Assembly (NCBI GenBank): GCA_934097085.1
Contig: CAKONK010000011.1
Span: 1-46,046, forward strand
DNA from: an uncultured Bacilli bacterium
GTDB taxonomy: Bacteria; Bacillota_I; Bacilli_A; RF39; UBA660
DNA length: 46,046 bases
Reading direction: 5' to 3'
In this document: piece after piece, positions 7,545 through 15,501 of the stretch
Layout of the letters: every line of letters begins with the position of its first letter
Position numbering within the stretch: position 1 is the first letter of the stretch
Notes under the pieces: generated by a model
Seen by the model: only the letters and a program-made list of their open reading frames with translations
Databases searched by the model: none
Told to the model about the DNA's origin: nothing
Position numbers and translations under genes: made by a program

Positions 7545-8483
7545 TTATTTAGTTAATTTTTCAATATATAAATCTATAAATGGTTTTAATTTAGTTATTG
7601 ATTTGGAATCTATTAAAAATCCCGCAGATAATTTATGACCTCCACCATCTGGATGAAATGTTTTACCAATTTCATTTAAATCAATACTTTCTTTAACACT
7701 TCTTAAGGAAACTCTATTACGATTAAAATTAATTATTATTATAAAATCTATTTCTAGTCTTAATTTACAAATGCTATTTCCCACTATAGATCTATATTGC
7801 TCACAAATAGTTACACCAACTTTATAACCATTATAATCAGTTATACATAAATTTTTATTTATAAATTCAATATATTCTTTTTGTTTTTTTAAATCAGATT
7901 TATATAAGTCTTCATATATTTTAGGTAGTTTAAAATTTTCGTTATCATTTAGATTAAAAACAAGTTCTATATAATTTTCGGGTCCAATTAGGGCATGCGT
8001 AAATGCAAGTAATTTAGCATTATACTCTTCATCACCAAAATCAAAATTGTCTTGTTCTCTAGTTGCCTCAACAAAAGTTTTATAATACTTATTATTAAAT
8101 TTGTTATCTAAAGTTAGTAAATAATTAAAAAATAACTGGGTACCACAGGTTGGTTTATCATTTAAATAAATTATACTATTTACATAATCTGGAGAATTTT
8201 CTATTATTTCATGATGATCAAAATGCTTTATTTTATTAGTAATTTCTGGATGTTTATTTAAATAATTTAATATTGTTTTAGATAGTGCAAGATCGCATAC
8301 ATATATTGTTTCATAATTAGAGAAATCTATTGAACTAAAAACCTCTATTAATTCATTTATTTCACATAATATATAATCAATATTACTATAATGTTTTTTA
8401 GCAAGTATTAATGAACCCATACCATCAATATCTGCAATATGAGTTATCATAATTATTTTATTATTATTTATATTTTTAATCAT
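7545..8483 (-). CDS. DHH/DHHA1-family phosphoesterase (NrnA/NrnB-like)
   Basis: A 312-residue predicted manganese phosphoesterase. Motifs: HIADIDGMG (residues 15-23), DLA (64), the defining FDHHE (88-92), and the C-terminal DHHA1 signature GGGHKLSAGF. Family members cleave short oligoribonucleotides (nanoRNA), pAp or cyclic dinucleotides; the closest type cannot be chosen from sequence alone. ATG start with GGGTGA upstream. Monocistronic on the minus strand. The 141 bases between it and the gene to the left hold no clear motif. Confidence 0.88.
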   Translation of the reverse strand: MIKNINNNKIIMITHIADIDGMGSLILAKKHYSNIDYILCEINELIEVFSSIDFSNYETIYVCDLALSKTILNYLNKHPEITNKIKHFDHHEIIENSPDYVNSIIYLNDKPTCGTQLFFNYLLTLDNKFNNKYYKTFVEATREQDNFDFGDEEYNAKLLAFTHALIGPENYIELVFNLNDNENFKLPKIYEDLYKSDLKKQKEYIEFINKNLCITDYNGYKVGVTICEQYRSIVGNSICKLRLEIDFIIIINFNRNRVSLRSVKESIDLNEIGKTFHPDGGGHKLSAGFLIDSKSITKLKPFIDLYIEKLTK

Positions 8484-8593
8484 AATTTATTCACCCAGTT
8501 ATATTTTAATAAAATTTTTATGATAAGTAAATGATGTTTTTTAGTTTTAAAAATTGAAATGTTATAGTATAATGTACTTAAGGAGGAGTGCGT

Positions 8594-9667
8594 ATGTCTA
8601 AAAACGACAAAAAAAGGAAATTGTTAATTGGAGTAATAAGTGGTGCTATATTACTTGTAATTATAATTTTCTTATTATGGTTTTTCAATCGAAAGTTTGA
8701 TATCACTTTAGATTATAATGATGGAACAAAAACTAAAATTGTTCAAATCAAGTATAATAAGGCCATAAACAAAAAAGATATCGAAAATACAGATGGTTTA
8801 AATGCAACTTGGTATGAGGTAGTTGAAAAGAAAGAAAATGAAGAAATTTTAGCAAAAGAGCCTTTTGATTTTAAAACAAAAATTAATAAAAATATAAAAT
8901 TAAAAGCATTATATGATGTTACCTTAGAAGATGAGGATACTAAAAAAATAACTATTTCTTTTGATTCAAAGGGTGGAAGTAAGGTACAATCAATTACCCT
9001 TAATAAAGAAGAAAAACTTACTTTACCTAAAAGCCCAACTTTAAAAGGTTATACATTTAAAGGATGGACTGATAAAAATGGTAAACCAATTTATAATGGC
9101 GCTTTATTAGCGGAAAGTACCACATTATATGCAAATTGGGAAAAAATTAAAGAGGAAGATAAGAAATCAAATAATGTTACCGATAATAAAACTCAACCTG
9201 TAACTTATTATTGTGATAGTGATTTTACTTTATCTGATAAAAAATGTATTAAAGTTGATACTGTAAAAGCAAATGGTAAATGTCCTAATGGATATAAAGG
9301 TGGGGCATGGAATAGTGAGTATTGTTACGATGAAGTAGATCCTTATTATTATTGTGATGATTATTCTAGTTATAATGGTGATGATGCAAAATTTGATGAG
9401 GATAATAACATGTGTTATTATAACCTAATATATACGACAGATAAAGATTCTTGTGATGTTTCTTCAGGAAGAATTTACTATGATCATGGATGTTATGCTG
9501 CAAAAACTCCAGCAGTATTAGGATGTTCTAAAGGTGAACCATTAAATTCTAGTGGTATGTGTGACATAAAAATTAAAAAGAATTTTACTTGTCCAAGTGG
9601 TTATGAATTAGATAATGCTACAAAATATTGTAGTAAGACTATTACTATTGATGCAAAACAAAAATAG
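8594..9667 (+). CDS. Membrane-anchored surface protein with InlB-type repeat and Cys-rich ectodomain
   Basis: A 357-residue type II membrane protein: a short basic N-terminus, one membrane segment (residues about 9-31), a degenerate then a clear Listeria-Bacteroides/InlB B-type repeat (about 119-184: ISFDSKGG, GYTFKGWTD, LYANW), and a C-terminal region with 12 cysteines in short YC/KC/GC units. Such repeats are typical of extracellular interaction proteins. The start is ATG 8594, six bases after GGAGGA; the GTG at 8588 touches the ribosome site. TATAAT (8568-8573) lies just upstream and a terminator follows, so it is a single-gene unit. Ligand unknown. Confidence 0.82.
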   Translation: MSKNDKKRKLLIGVISGAILLVIIIFLLWFFNRKFDITLDYNDGTKTKIVQIKYNKAINKKDIENTDGLNATWYEVVEKKENEEILAKEPFDFKTKINKNIKLKALYDVTLEDEDTKKITISFDSKGGSKVQSITLNKEEKLTLPKSPTLKGYTFKGWTDKNGKPIYNGALLAESTTLYANWEKIKEEDKKSNNVTDNKTQPVTYYCDSDFTLSDKKCIKVDTVKANGKCPNGYKGGAWNSEYCYDEVDPYYYCDDYSSYNGDDAKFDEDNNMCYYNLIYTTDKDSCDVSSGRIYYDHGCYAAKTPAVLGCSKGEPLNSSGMCDIKIKKNFTCPSGYELDNATKYCSKTITIDAKQK

Positions 9668-9674
9668 TATAAAG

Positions 9675-9699
9675 AAGCATATTTAGTTATGCTTTTTTT
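9675..9699 (+). terminator. Terminator after the Cys-rich surface gene
   Basis: Stem AAGCATA (9675-9681) / TATGCTT (9688-9694), loop TTTAGT, with T run to 9699. Confidence 0.85.
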
Positions 9700-9741
9700 A
9701 TATGTATAAATATGTTAAAATGTTATTGAGGAATTGATTTA

Positions 9742-10353
9742 ATGAATATAATAAAACCTAAAATTAAATTTACTGAGGAATTTATTTTCGTGGATAATGT
9801 ATATAAAAATGCTTTGTTTACAAAAAATCCAGAAAATAAAATTATAATCGAAGATATTGATTTTGATAGTTGTATATTTAAGAACATAGATTTTTCACTT
9901 ATTGAATTAATTAATGTAAATTTTTTAGACTGTATTTTTGAATCTTGTGATTTATCAAATAAAAATTTTGATGAAAAATTAATTGAAAGATGTGAGTTTA
10001 ATAGTTGTAAATTATTAGGAAGTTCATTTATTAATGCATCATTAAAGGATGTTTCAATAAATAATTCAATATTAAAATATGTTAATTTTTCTGGTACTAG
10101 TATGAATAAAATAAAAATAACTAATTCAAATATGTCAGAAAGTTATTTTACTGAAACAAAGTTAAAAAATATTGAACTTAATAATAATAATTTTAATAAA
10201 GCAGAATTTTTGCAAACAAAACTATATAATATAGATTTTTCAAATAATGATATTAGTGAAATAGCATTTGATAATTATTCAATATATGGCGCTGTAATAG
10301 ACCCATTACAAAGTCAGTTTATAGTGGGTAGTTTAGGAGTGAGGTTTAAATAA
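9742..10353 (+). CDS. Pentapeptide-repeat protein
   Basis: A 203-residue protein built of pentapeptide-like repeats with the A/S/N-x-L/F-x-x periodicity (NVNFLDCIFESCDLS, LLGSSFINASLKDV, FNKAEFLQTKL), predicted to fold as a right-handed quadrilateral beta helix. The end (IYGAVIDPLQ) resembles the C-terminal cap seen in this family. Some members mimic DNA and protect gyrase, but nothing here shows that role. ATG with TGAGGA upstream. The next gene begins two bases after the stop, so they are probably cotranscribed. Confidence 0.8.
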   Translation: MNIIKPKIKFTEEFIFVDNVYKNALFTKNPENKIIIEDIDFDSCIFKNIDFSLIELINVNFLDCIFESCDLSNKNFDEKLIERCEFNSCKLLGSSFINASLKDVSINNSILKYVNFSGTSMNKIKITNSNMSESYFTETKLKNIELNNNNFNKAEFLQTKLYNIDFSNNDISEIAFDNYSIYGAVIDPLQSQFIVGSLGVRFK

Positions 10354-10355
10354 AA

Positions 10356-10595
10356 ATGGATAGAATAGATTATTTAAAAGAAAAAAAATATAAGATGCAA
10401 GGACAACTTAATTCATTATATTCAAATAATGGAGATATTGGTCAAATACAAAAAGTTAAATCACAAATAAATGAGATAAATTTTGAAATTAATCGTAAAA
10501 AAGTTAATGAAATATCTCAAAATAATCACATTAATAAAGAAAAAAGGGATATTTTTAAGGCTATAAGTGCAAATAATTTTAATAATAGAAAATAA
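10356..10595 (+). CDS. Small charged helical protein
   Basis: A 79-residue Lys/Asn/Gln-rich protein, predicted helical or coiled coil (residues about 3-50), with no signal peptide or membrane segment. It starts two bases after the pentapeptide-repeat gene, with GGAGTGAGG inside that gene's end as ribosome site, so coupling is likely. No recognised family. Confidence 0.7.
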   Translation: MDRIDYLKEKKYKMQGQLNSLYSNNGDIGQIQKVKSQINEINFEINRKKVNEISQNNHINKEKRDIFKAISANNFNNRK

Positions 10596-10599
10596 ATAC

Positions 10600-10629
10600 T
10601 TGTAACAAAGGCAAATTTTATGCTATAAT
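10600..10629 (+). promoter_or_regulatory. Sigma-A promoter of the small basic protein
   Basis: TTGTAA (10600-10605), 18-base spacer, TATAAT (10624-10629). It directs a short transcript ending at the terminator 10771-10794. Confidence 0.7.
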
Positions 10630-10652
10630 TTTGCTTGCAAGGAGTGAGATTG

Positions 10653-10766
10653 ATGAAAAAGTTAAAGAAAAATTTACCTGAAGGCGTAAAATATGAATTT
10701 GCTAGATATAAAGGTGTTAAAGTAAAATTAGTACCTAACAAAAAGAAAAGTAATAAGACAAAATAA
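10653..10766 (+). CDS. 37-residue basic protein
   Basis: An ATG frame of 37 codons, MKKLKKNLPEGVKYEF to KKKSNKTK, very rich in Lys. It has its own promoter (10600-10629), a good ribosome site (AAGGAG, eight bases upstream) and its own terminator, which together make it a credible small gene. Possible nucleic-acid or ribosome binding is inferred only from charge. Confidence 0.6.
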   Translation: MKKLKKNLPEGVKYEFARYKGVKVKLVPNKKKSNKTK

Positions 10767-10770
10767 AAAC

Positions 10771-10794
10771 CACGAAATAAATCGTGATTTTTTT
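10771..10794. terminator. Bidirectional terminator
   Basis: Stem CACGA (10771-10775) / TCGTG (10782-10786), loop AATAAA, T run on the right and A run on the left. It serves the small plus-strand gene and the converging minus-strand gene that stops at 10796. Confidence 0.8.
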
Positions 10795-10795
10795 A

Positions 10796-11890
10796 TTAAA
10801 AATTAATTGGACATGGATTGTCTACGAATATACTTACTAATAGATTAACAAATAGAGGTAAGAAGAATAGTACTGCGACTAAAATTAATCTTGTAAATGC
10901 CTTTTTAACAAGTTTATTCATAACTTCTTTATCACTATCTAATAATGCTTTAACAAATTCATATATTGTCATTCCAACACATAATACAATTCCTAAGTAT
11001 TTCATTATACTAAATATTTTAGTTAGATACTGACCTAAAGTTCCTTTAATTACATTGTTACAATTCATTTCTCCAGCAGTCATATTGCCATTATTACCAC
11101 CGCCAAACCATTTACTTATAAGATCTCCAATACCGTGATCATAATCACCACTATCATCAATTACTGTTACATTTGATGAATCACTTCCATCTGTATGATC
11201 ACCATCAGAGCCATCTAAATCTGAATCAACATCGGCTGTTAGATTTGGACATTTACTTAGCTTCCCTTTTGCCAACTCGGCATCAGATTTTATATTTATA
11301 GTTGTGCCATCAATACTACAATCGAATTCTGAAATGCCAGGATTACTTTTTTTTGTAGCTTTAGACCAATTGTTTTTATCTCCATATTTAAGTGTTACAT
11401 TTTGATATAAGTCAATTGTGATTTCAACCTTACAGGTTTTTCCATCTTTTGTAAATAAATAATCATCGCCAGAGCAAGTCTTAGTTGTATCATATGCATT
11501 GCTTGGAGATATACCAGATATTTTAAATGAATCACTACTAGAATCAAAACGACATTGTATATTTTTTAGGGTAAATCCAGAATATACTTTTCCATCTAAA
11601 GAAAACTTAATGTTATTATTGCAAGTATAATCAGTTTTTCTAGATGATTGCTTTTTATTATCAACTAAAATTTCATATGTTTCATTTTCTCCATCATATG
11701 TTGATGAAAAAGTAACTTTACATGTCTTATTATTTTTATCAGTTAATGTAAAAACCCTTGTTGATACAGTTTTATATGGATCATTTTTAACAATAATATC
11801 TCCACTTTTACATCCATAGGCATAAACATTAGTAATTGTTATAATCATTATAACAATTATAAAACTTAAATTTTCAATAATAGTTTTCAT
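10796..11890 (-). CDS. Exported Cys-containing ectodomain fused to VirB2-like two-helix domain
   Basis: A 364-residue protein with a signal peptide (residues 1-25, ending VYAYG), an ectodomain (about 26-220) with repeated beta-type segments and eight Cys, an acidic Asp/Ser/Gly linker, and a C-terminal pair of membrane helices (about 290-312 and 330-352) separated by a short charged loop (DSDKEVMNKL). That topology matches the VirB2/TrbC pilin-like proteins of Gram-positive type IV secretion systems. It lies divergently beside the secretion genes and resembles the next gene's two-helix domain. Pilin or surface adhesin of the machine is the likely role, inferred from topology and context. Confidence 0.6.
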   Translation of the reverse strand: MKTIIENLSFIIVIMIITITNVYAYGCKSGDIIVKNDPYKTVSTRVFTLTDKNNKTCKVTFSSTYDGENETYEILVDNKKQSSRKTDYTCNNNIKFSLDGKVYSGFTLKNIQCRFDSSSDSFKISGISPSNAYDTTKTCSGDDYLFTKDGKTCKVEITIDLYQNVTLKYGDKNNWSKATKKSNPGISEFDCSIDGTTINIKSDAELAKGKLSKCPNLTADVDSDLDGSDGDHTDGSDSSNVTVIDDSGDYDHGIGDLISKWFGGGNNGNMTAGEMNCNNVIKGTLGQYLTKIFSIMKYLGIVLCVGMTIYEFVKALLDSDKEVMNKLVKKAFTRLILVAVLFFLPLFVNLLVSIFVDNPCPINF

Positions 11891-11962
11891 AATTCACCAA
11901 TCCTTTTATGAATATATTGTATCAAAAAAAAAGAAAATAATAAATAAATAACATCCATTTTA

Positions 11963-11991
11963 TTGCGAAAACTTTTTCTTTATTATATAAT
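11963..11991 (+). promoter_or_regulatory. Promoter of the type IV secretion genes
   Basis: TTGCGA (11963-11968), 17-base spacer, TATAAT (11986-11991). A start near 11998 would exclude the ATG at 11996 and fixes ATG 12008 as the start of the next gene. Confidence 0.65.
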
Positions 11992-12007
11992 TTAAATGGT
12001 GATTTGT

Positions 12008-12454
12008 ATGTTATTTAAAACATTTATATTAGATGGTGACCCTTTAGAGGCATTTTCTTGTACCAATGAAAATGTTGTTAAGGTTTTAAAATTTATTGCT
12101 ATATTATTTAATATTGCAAAAATACTTGTTCCAATTATTTTAATTGTTACTGGCGTTATATCACTTACAAAGGCAGTTGCTTCAGATGAACGTGATTTTT
12201 CTAAAGAAATAACATCTTTAGTTATTAAATTGATTGTAGGTTTATTAGTATTCTTACTTCCTACAATATTAATTGCTTTTATTGACTTACTTGATGGTGC
12301 TGAAGATGTAAAAAGTGATTTTACTAAATGTAGCGAATGTATTTTGGATTATAGTAGATGTCCTGGAGTTTCTTCAAACAAAAAAAATAACTCAGTCAAT
12401 AAGAAAAATAATGGTAAGAAAAATGACAATAGTACAACAACTATTAATCCATAA
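12008..12454 (+). CDS. VirB2/TrbC-like two-helix membrane protein
   Basis: A 148-residue protein: short N-terminus with one Cys, two membrane helices (about 27-52 and 70-93) joined by a charged loop (SDERDFSKE), then a Cys-containing segment (KCSECILDYSRCPG) and an Asn/Lys tail. Topology fits VirB2-type pilins of Gram-positive type IV systems. It lacks a cleavable signal peptide. Start chosen at ATG 12008 by the promoter and GGTG ribosome site. First plus-strand gene of the secretion cluster, followed by the VirB6-like gene. Confidence 0.65.
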   Translation: MLFKTFILDGDPLEAFSCTNENVVKVLKFIAILFNIAKILVPIILIVTGVISLTKAVASDERDFSKEITSLVIKLIVGLLVFLLPTILIAFIDLLDGAEDVKSDFTKCSECILDYSRCPGVSSNKKNNSVNKKNNGKKNDNSTTTINP

Positions 12455-12515
12455 TGATTGTAAAAAATAAAAAAATATAATATACTATATTTATAGTATT
12501 GGAATAGGAGTAATT

Positions 12516-14615
12516 ATGATATTAGATATTATAGATGATGTTGCTGAAGCATTTTGGAAAATAATTATTAGCCTTGTAGGTGGCATTTTTAAACTTGTAA
12601 ATAGTGCTTACAGGATTTTTTTGGTTTTAGCAAAAGCACAAATTTTTAATAATGATGATTTTAATATAATAACTAAAAATATGTATGAAATATTAAGTAT
12701 TGTAATGCTCTTTGCACTTGCATATGGCATTTTAGTTAAAATTGTAGATCCAGAGAATTCCAAAAGTGGTGTTGATGGTAAAAAGATTCTTCAAAAATTT
12801 GTAATGGCAATCGTTTTACTTGCATTAATTCCATCTATTTTTTCTTTTATGTTTGGACTTCAGAATGCTATTTTAGAATCAAATGTTTTAAATTCTTTAT
12901 TCACAGGAACTAGTGATACTGGTGCTGAGACAATTGAAAATGCTGGTATTAGTATGGCTGTTAATTCGTTTATTCCTTTTTTTACTCCAAATGTGGATAA
13001 TTCAGCCGATCCGGAAGTAGCTCGAAGTGAAGTTACTAACAAGTCTGAATATGGTATTACCATGGATGGTGAATCCTATGGTTGCAAAGAAGGTGAATGT
13101 ACATTAAAACAGGTTGATGAATTTGCTTTGCAGTCAGGAAACTTTGGCTTTTATCAAGCATTTGCTTTAAATATTCATGAAGGTGATATAGATTTTCAAT
13201 GGTTAATTGCTTTAATAGTTGGTGGTTTTCTAGTTTATGCAATAGTTTCATTTTGTTTTGATATGGCACTTAGAATATGCAAATTAGCATTTTTTGAAAT
13301 AATAGCTCCTATAGCAATATTTTGTAATGTTATTCCTAAAATGGAAGATGTATTTAAAAAATGGCTTTCTAATACAACTAAAACTTTTATAGCTGTTTTT
13401 ACTAGAATAATTGTTATGAATTTTGGTGTCTTTTTGATATCCATTATTTGTAGTGATAGAATTGATTTAGGATTAGAGAATACAGGAAGTTGGTTCTTAA
13501 ATCTAATTGCAAAATGTTTATTAATATTAGGCATTGTTATGTTTATGAGACAAGCACCTAAACTTTTATCTGAATTATTTGGATTTGGTGATGGTGATAT
13601 GAAACTTGGTATTAAGGATAAACTTAAATCAAGTGGAGCGTTTGCTATGGGTGCCGCTATTGGAGCTGGAACAACAGGTCTTGTTAGAAATTCTGTTAAT
13701 GCATTTCAGCAAGTTAAGAAGGCACCAAAAGAGAAAAAGTTTAGTGCTGCTGTAAAAGGGTTTGGTAGTGCTGCTGCAGGTGCAGCTTCTGGACTTACTA
13801 AAGGCCTTTGGTACGCAAAGGATGCTGGTAGTGGAAAAGATATGAAAAATGCTGCATCACAAGCTGCAAATAAAACTGTTGAAAATAGAATGAAAAGAGA
13901 TAGCTACACTGATGCTCATTCAAGAGGCAAAGGTTGGCTTGATGATAGAGTTCAAAATATTATTGGACATGCGGAAGATACTGGTGTAAAGGTTGCTGGT
14001 TGGGCTGGTTATAAAAACTTAACTCAATTAAAAGCTGAAAATGCTGCTATGGATGAAATTACATCAGCAAGAGATAGTTTTGACTCAAATGTAGATGCCT
14101 ATATTGCAAAAGCCATGCAAAAGGGTACCACTATTAGCATGGGGGGGTTGAATGGTATTAATAGTGTTGATCTAGAAGAACTTATAGAAGCAACAAATGC
14201 TTTAAATGCTGCTCGTCAAACTGGAAACAATGTTGTTGGCGCCGAATCTAATTATGAAAAAGCAAAGAAATTGGTTCGTTCACAAGTTGAAAATGCTATG
14301 TTGACAAGTTCTAAAAAATGGGATGAACTTACAAAGAACAATGCTGAATTAGCAGCTAAATTAAGTGGTTTGCGTGTAGATGCTGTTAAAGTTAAAGGAA
14401 GTATTGCAAATAATGCTAGTTTAGATGCACTTAAAAAAGCTGGTATAGTTGGTGCAAATTATTCACAAGATCAGTCTGTTAAATTATATGATATTGAAGG
14501 TAATGAATTAACTGAAATAAAACAAATGACAGAAAACATTAAACTTAATACTGGTGCAAATAAAGTTGAAATTGCAACCCGTGAACAGAAAAAACAAGAT
14601 GATAGTAAAAAATAA
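12516..14615 (+). CDS. VirB6/TrbL-like type IV secretion channel protein
   Basis: A 699-residue polytopic protein. The first 360 residues hold several hydrophobic helices (around 15-38, 52-72, 88-112, 225-250, 262-282, 288-312, 330-350) with an extracytoplasmic loop at about 118-220; the remaining 340 residues are a soluble Ala/Lys/Gly-rich cytoplasmic domain. This matches VirB6/TrbL-type inner-membrane channel components of Gram-positive systems. ATG preceded by AGGAG at five bases. The next gene starts 20 bases later, with PrgI and VirB4 genes following, which supports the call. Confidence 0.8.
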   Translation: MILDIIDDVAEAFWKIIISLVGGIFKLVNSAYRIFLVLAKAQIFNNDDFNIITKNMYEILSIVMLFALAYGILVKIVDPENSKSGVDGKKILQKFVMAIVLLALIPSIFSFMFGLQNAILESNVLNSLFTGTSDTGAETIENAGISMAVNSFIPFFTPNVDNSADPEVARSEVTNKSEYGITMDGESYGCKEGECTLKQVDEFALQSGNFGFYQAFALNIHEGDIDFQWLIALIVGGFLVYAIVSFCFDMALRICKLAFFEIIAPIAIFCNVIPKMEDVFKKWLSNTTKTFIAVFTRIIVMNFGVFLISIICSDRIDLGLENTGSWFLNLIAKCLLILGIVMFMRQAPKLLSELFGFGDGDMKLGIKDKLKSSGAFAMGAAIGAGTTGLVRNSVNAFQQVKKAPKEKKFSAAVKGFGSAAAGAASGLTKGLWYAKDAGSGKDMKNAASQAANKTVENRMKRDSYTDAHSRGKGWLDDRVQNIIGHAEDTGVKVAGWAGYKNLTQLKAENAAMDEITSARDSFDSNVDAYIAKAMQKGTTISMGGLNGINSVDLEELIEATNALNAARQTGNNVVGAESNYEKAKKLVRSQVENAMLTSSKKWDELTKNNAELAAKLSGLRVDAVKVKGSIANNASLDALKKAGIVGANYSQDQSVKLYDIEGNELTEIKQMTENIKLNTGANKVEIATREQKKQDDSKK

Positions 14616-14635
14616 TATAAAAGGAGGAAATACTA

Positions 14636-14953
14636 GTGAGAAATCAATATTTAGTACCTGCCAATAGTAAAAAGTCACAATTAATATTTGGCTTCTTTAC
14701 TTGGCCGGATTTAATACTTTGTTTAATTGGTGCGGCAATTACTATAGCATTATTAATTATTTTGAAAAACCCTACGACTGGTGAGTTAATAATTGCAATT
14801 ATACCGGTTCTTATTGCTGCAGGGCTTGTAATGCCGGTAAGAAACTATCATAATGTTATGCAACTACTTAATAACATGTTAGATTTTTATACAAATACAA
14901 GAAAGTATTATTGGAAAGGTTGGTGTGTAAAAGATGACACAGATGAACAGTAA
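14636..14953 (+). CDS. PrgI-family (VirB3-like) membrane protein
   Basis: A 105-residue protein with two membrane helices (about 26-45 and 52-70) and the family style RNQYLVPANSKKS...FFTWPDL at the start. PrgI/TrsC proteins stand in for VirB3 and accompany the VirB4 ATPase in Gram-positive transfer systems. GTG start eight bases after AAGGAGG (14621-14627). Its last 20 bases overlap the start of the VirB4 N-terminal gene, indicating coupled translation. Confidence 0.88.
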   Translation: MRNQYLVPANSKKSQLIFGFFTWPDLILCLIGAAITIALLIILKNPTTGELIIAIIPVLIAAGLVMPVRNYHNVMQLLNNMLDFYTNTRKYYWKGWCVKDDTDEQ

Positions 14954-15500
14954 TAGTGCTCCAAGCGGGGTAAAATATGCTGAAGATTGGCTTCCTATTA
15001 AGTCAATCAATAATGGAATGATTTTAACTGAGGACGGTTATTATGTAACAGGAGTTAAGGTTAGTCCAAAAAATATATTTATATTAGATGAACAAAGTCA
15101 AAATGCTACATTATTTAATTTATCAACATTTTATAATACTTTAGATTTCGATTTTTGGCTTTTAGTTTCAGATAGACCTGTTGATATAAGTTTATACCTT
15201 AATGAATTACAAGTTGAATATAATAAAAATCCTAATAGTGCTATTAGAAAACTTATCATGCAAGATATTAATAAAGCAAATCTATTTATGAGTAGAGATT
15301 ATAATGTAGTTGATACAGAATATACATTTTTATTTAAAGAAAAGAAGATGGAATTAGTTCAAAAAAAATTACATACTTTAATAAGTGGTCTTAGTAATGC
15401 AGGACTTAATTCTACACAAACTAGTAATGCTGATTTAAGAATGCTTCTTGATAATTATTTAAATGATGGTATATCCACTAATTTTAGGGCGGTGATGTAA
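14934..15500 (+). CDS. VirB4 N-terminal half (split gene)
   Basis: A 188-residue protein corresponding to the N-terminal, ATPase-free domain of VirB4/TraC-type proteins (DWLPIKSINNGMILTEDGYY). It overlaps the PrgI gene by 20 bases and ends GVG/ATG-TAA one base before the start of the second half. A normal VirB4 of this group is one chain of roughly 780 residues; here it is divided into 188 and 596. The stop is within an otherwise continuous design, so either the two chains assemble or a programmed bypass joins them. No frame decay is visible in either part. Confidence 0.8.
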   Translation: MTQMNSNSAPSGVKYAEDWLPIKSINNGMILTEDGYYVTGVKVSPKNIFILDEQSQNATLFNLSTFYNTLDFDFWLLVSDRPVDISLYLNELQVEYNKNPNSAIRKLIMQDINKANLFMSRDYNVVDTEYTFLFKEKKMELVQKKLHTLISGLSNAGLNSTQTSNADLRMLLDNYLNDGISTNFRAVM

Positions 15501-15501
15501 T

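Noticed and set aside
12860..13534. Minus-strand frames inside the VirB6-like gene
   Set aside because: Shadow frames with no ribosome sites; the plus strand is clearly coding.
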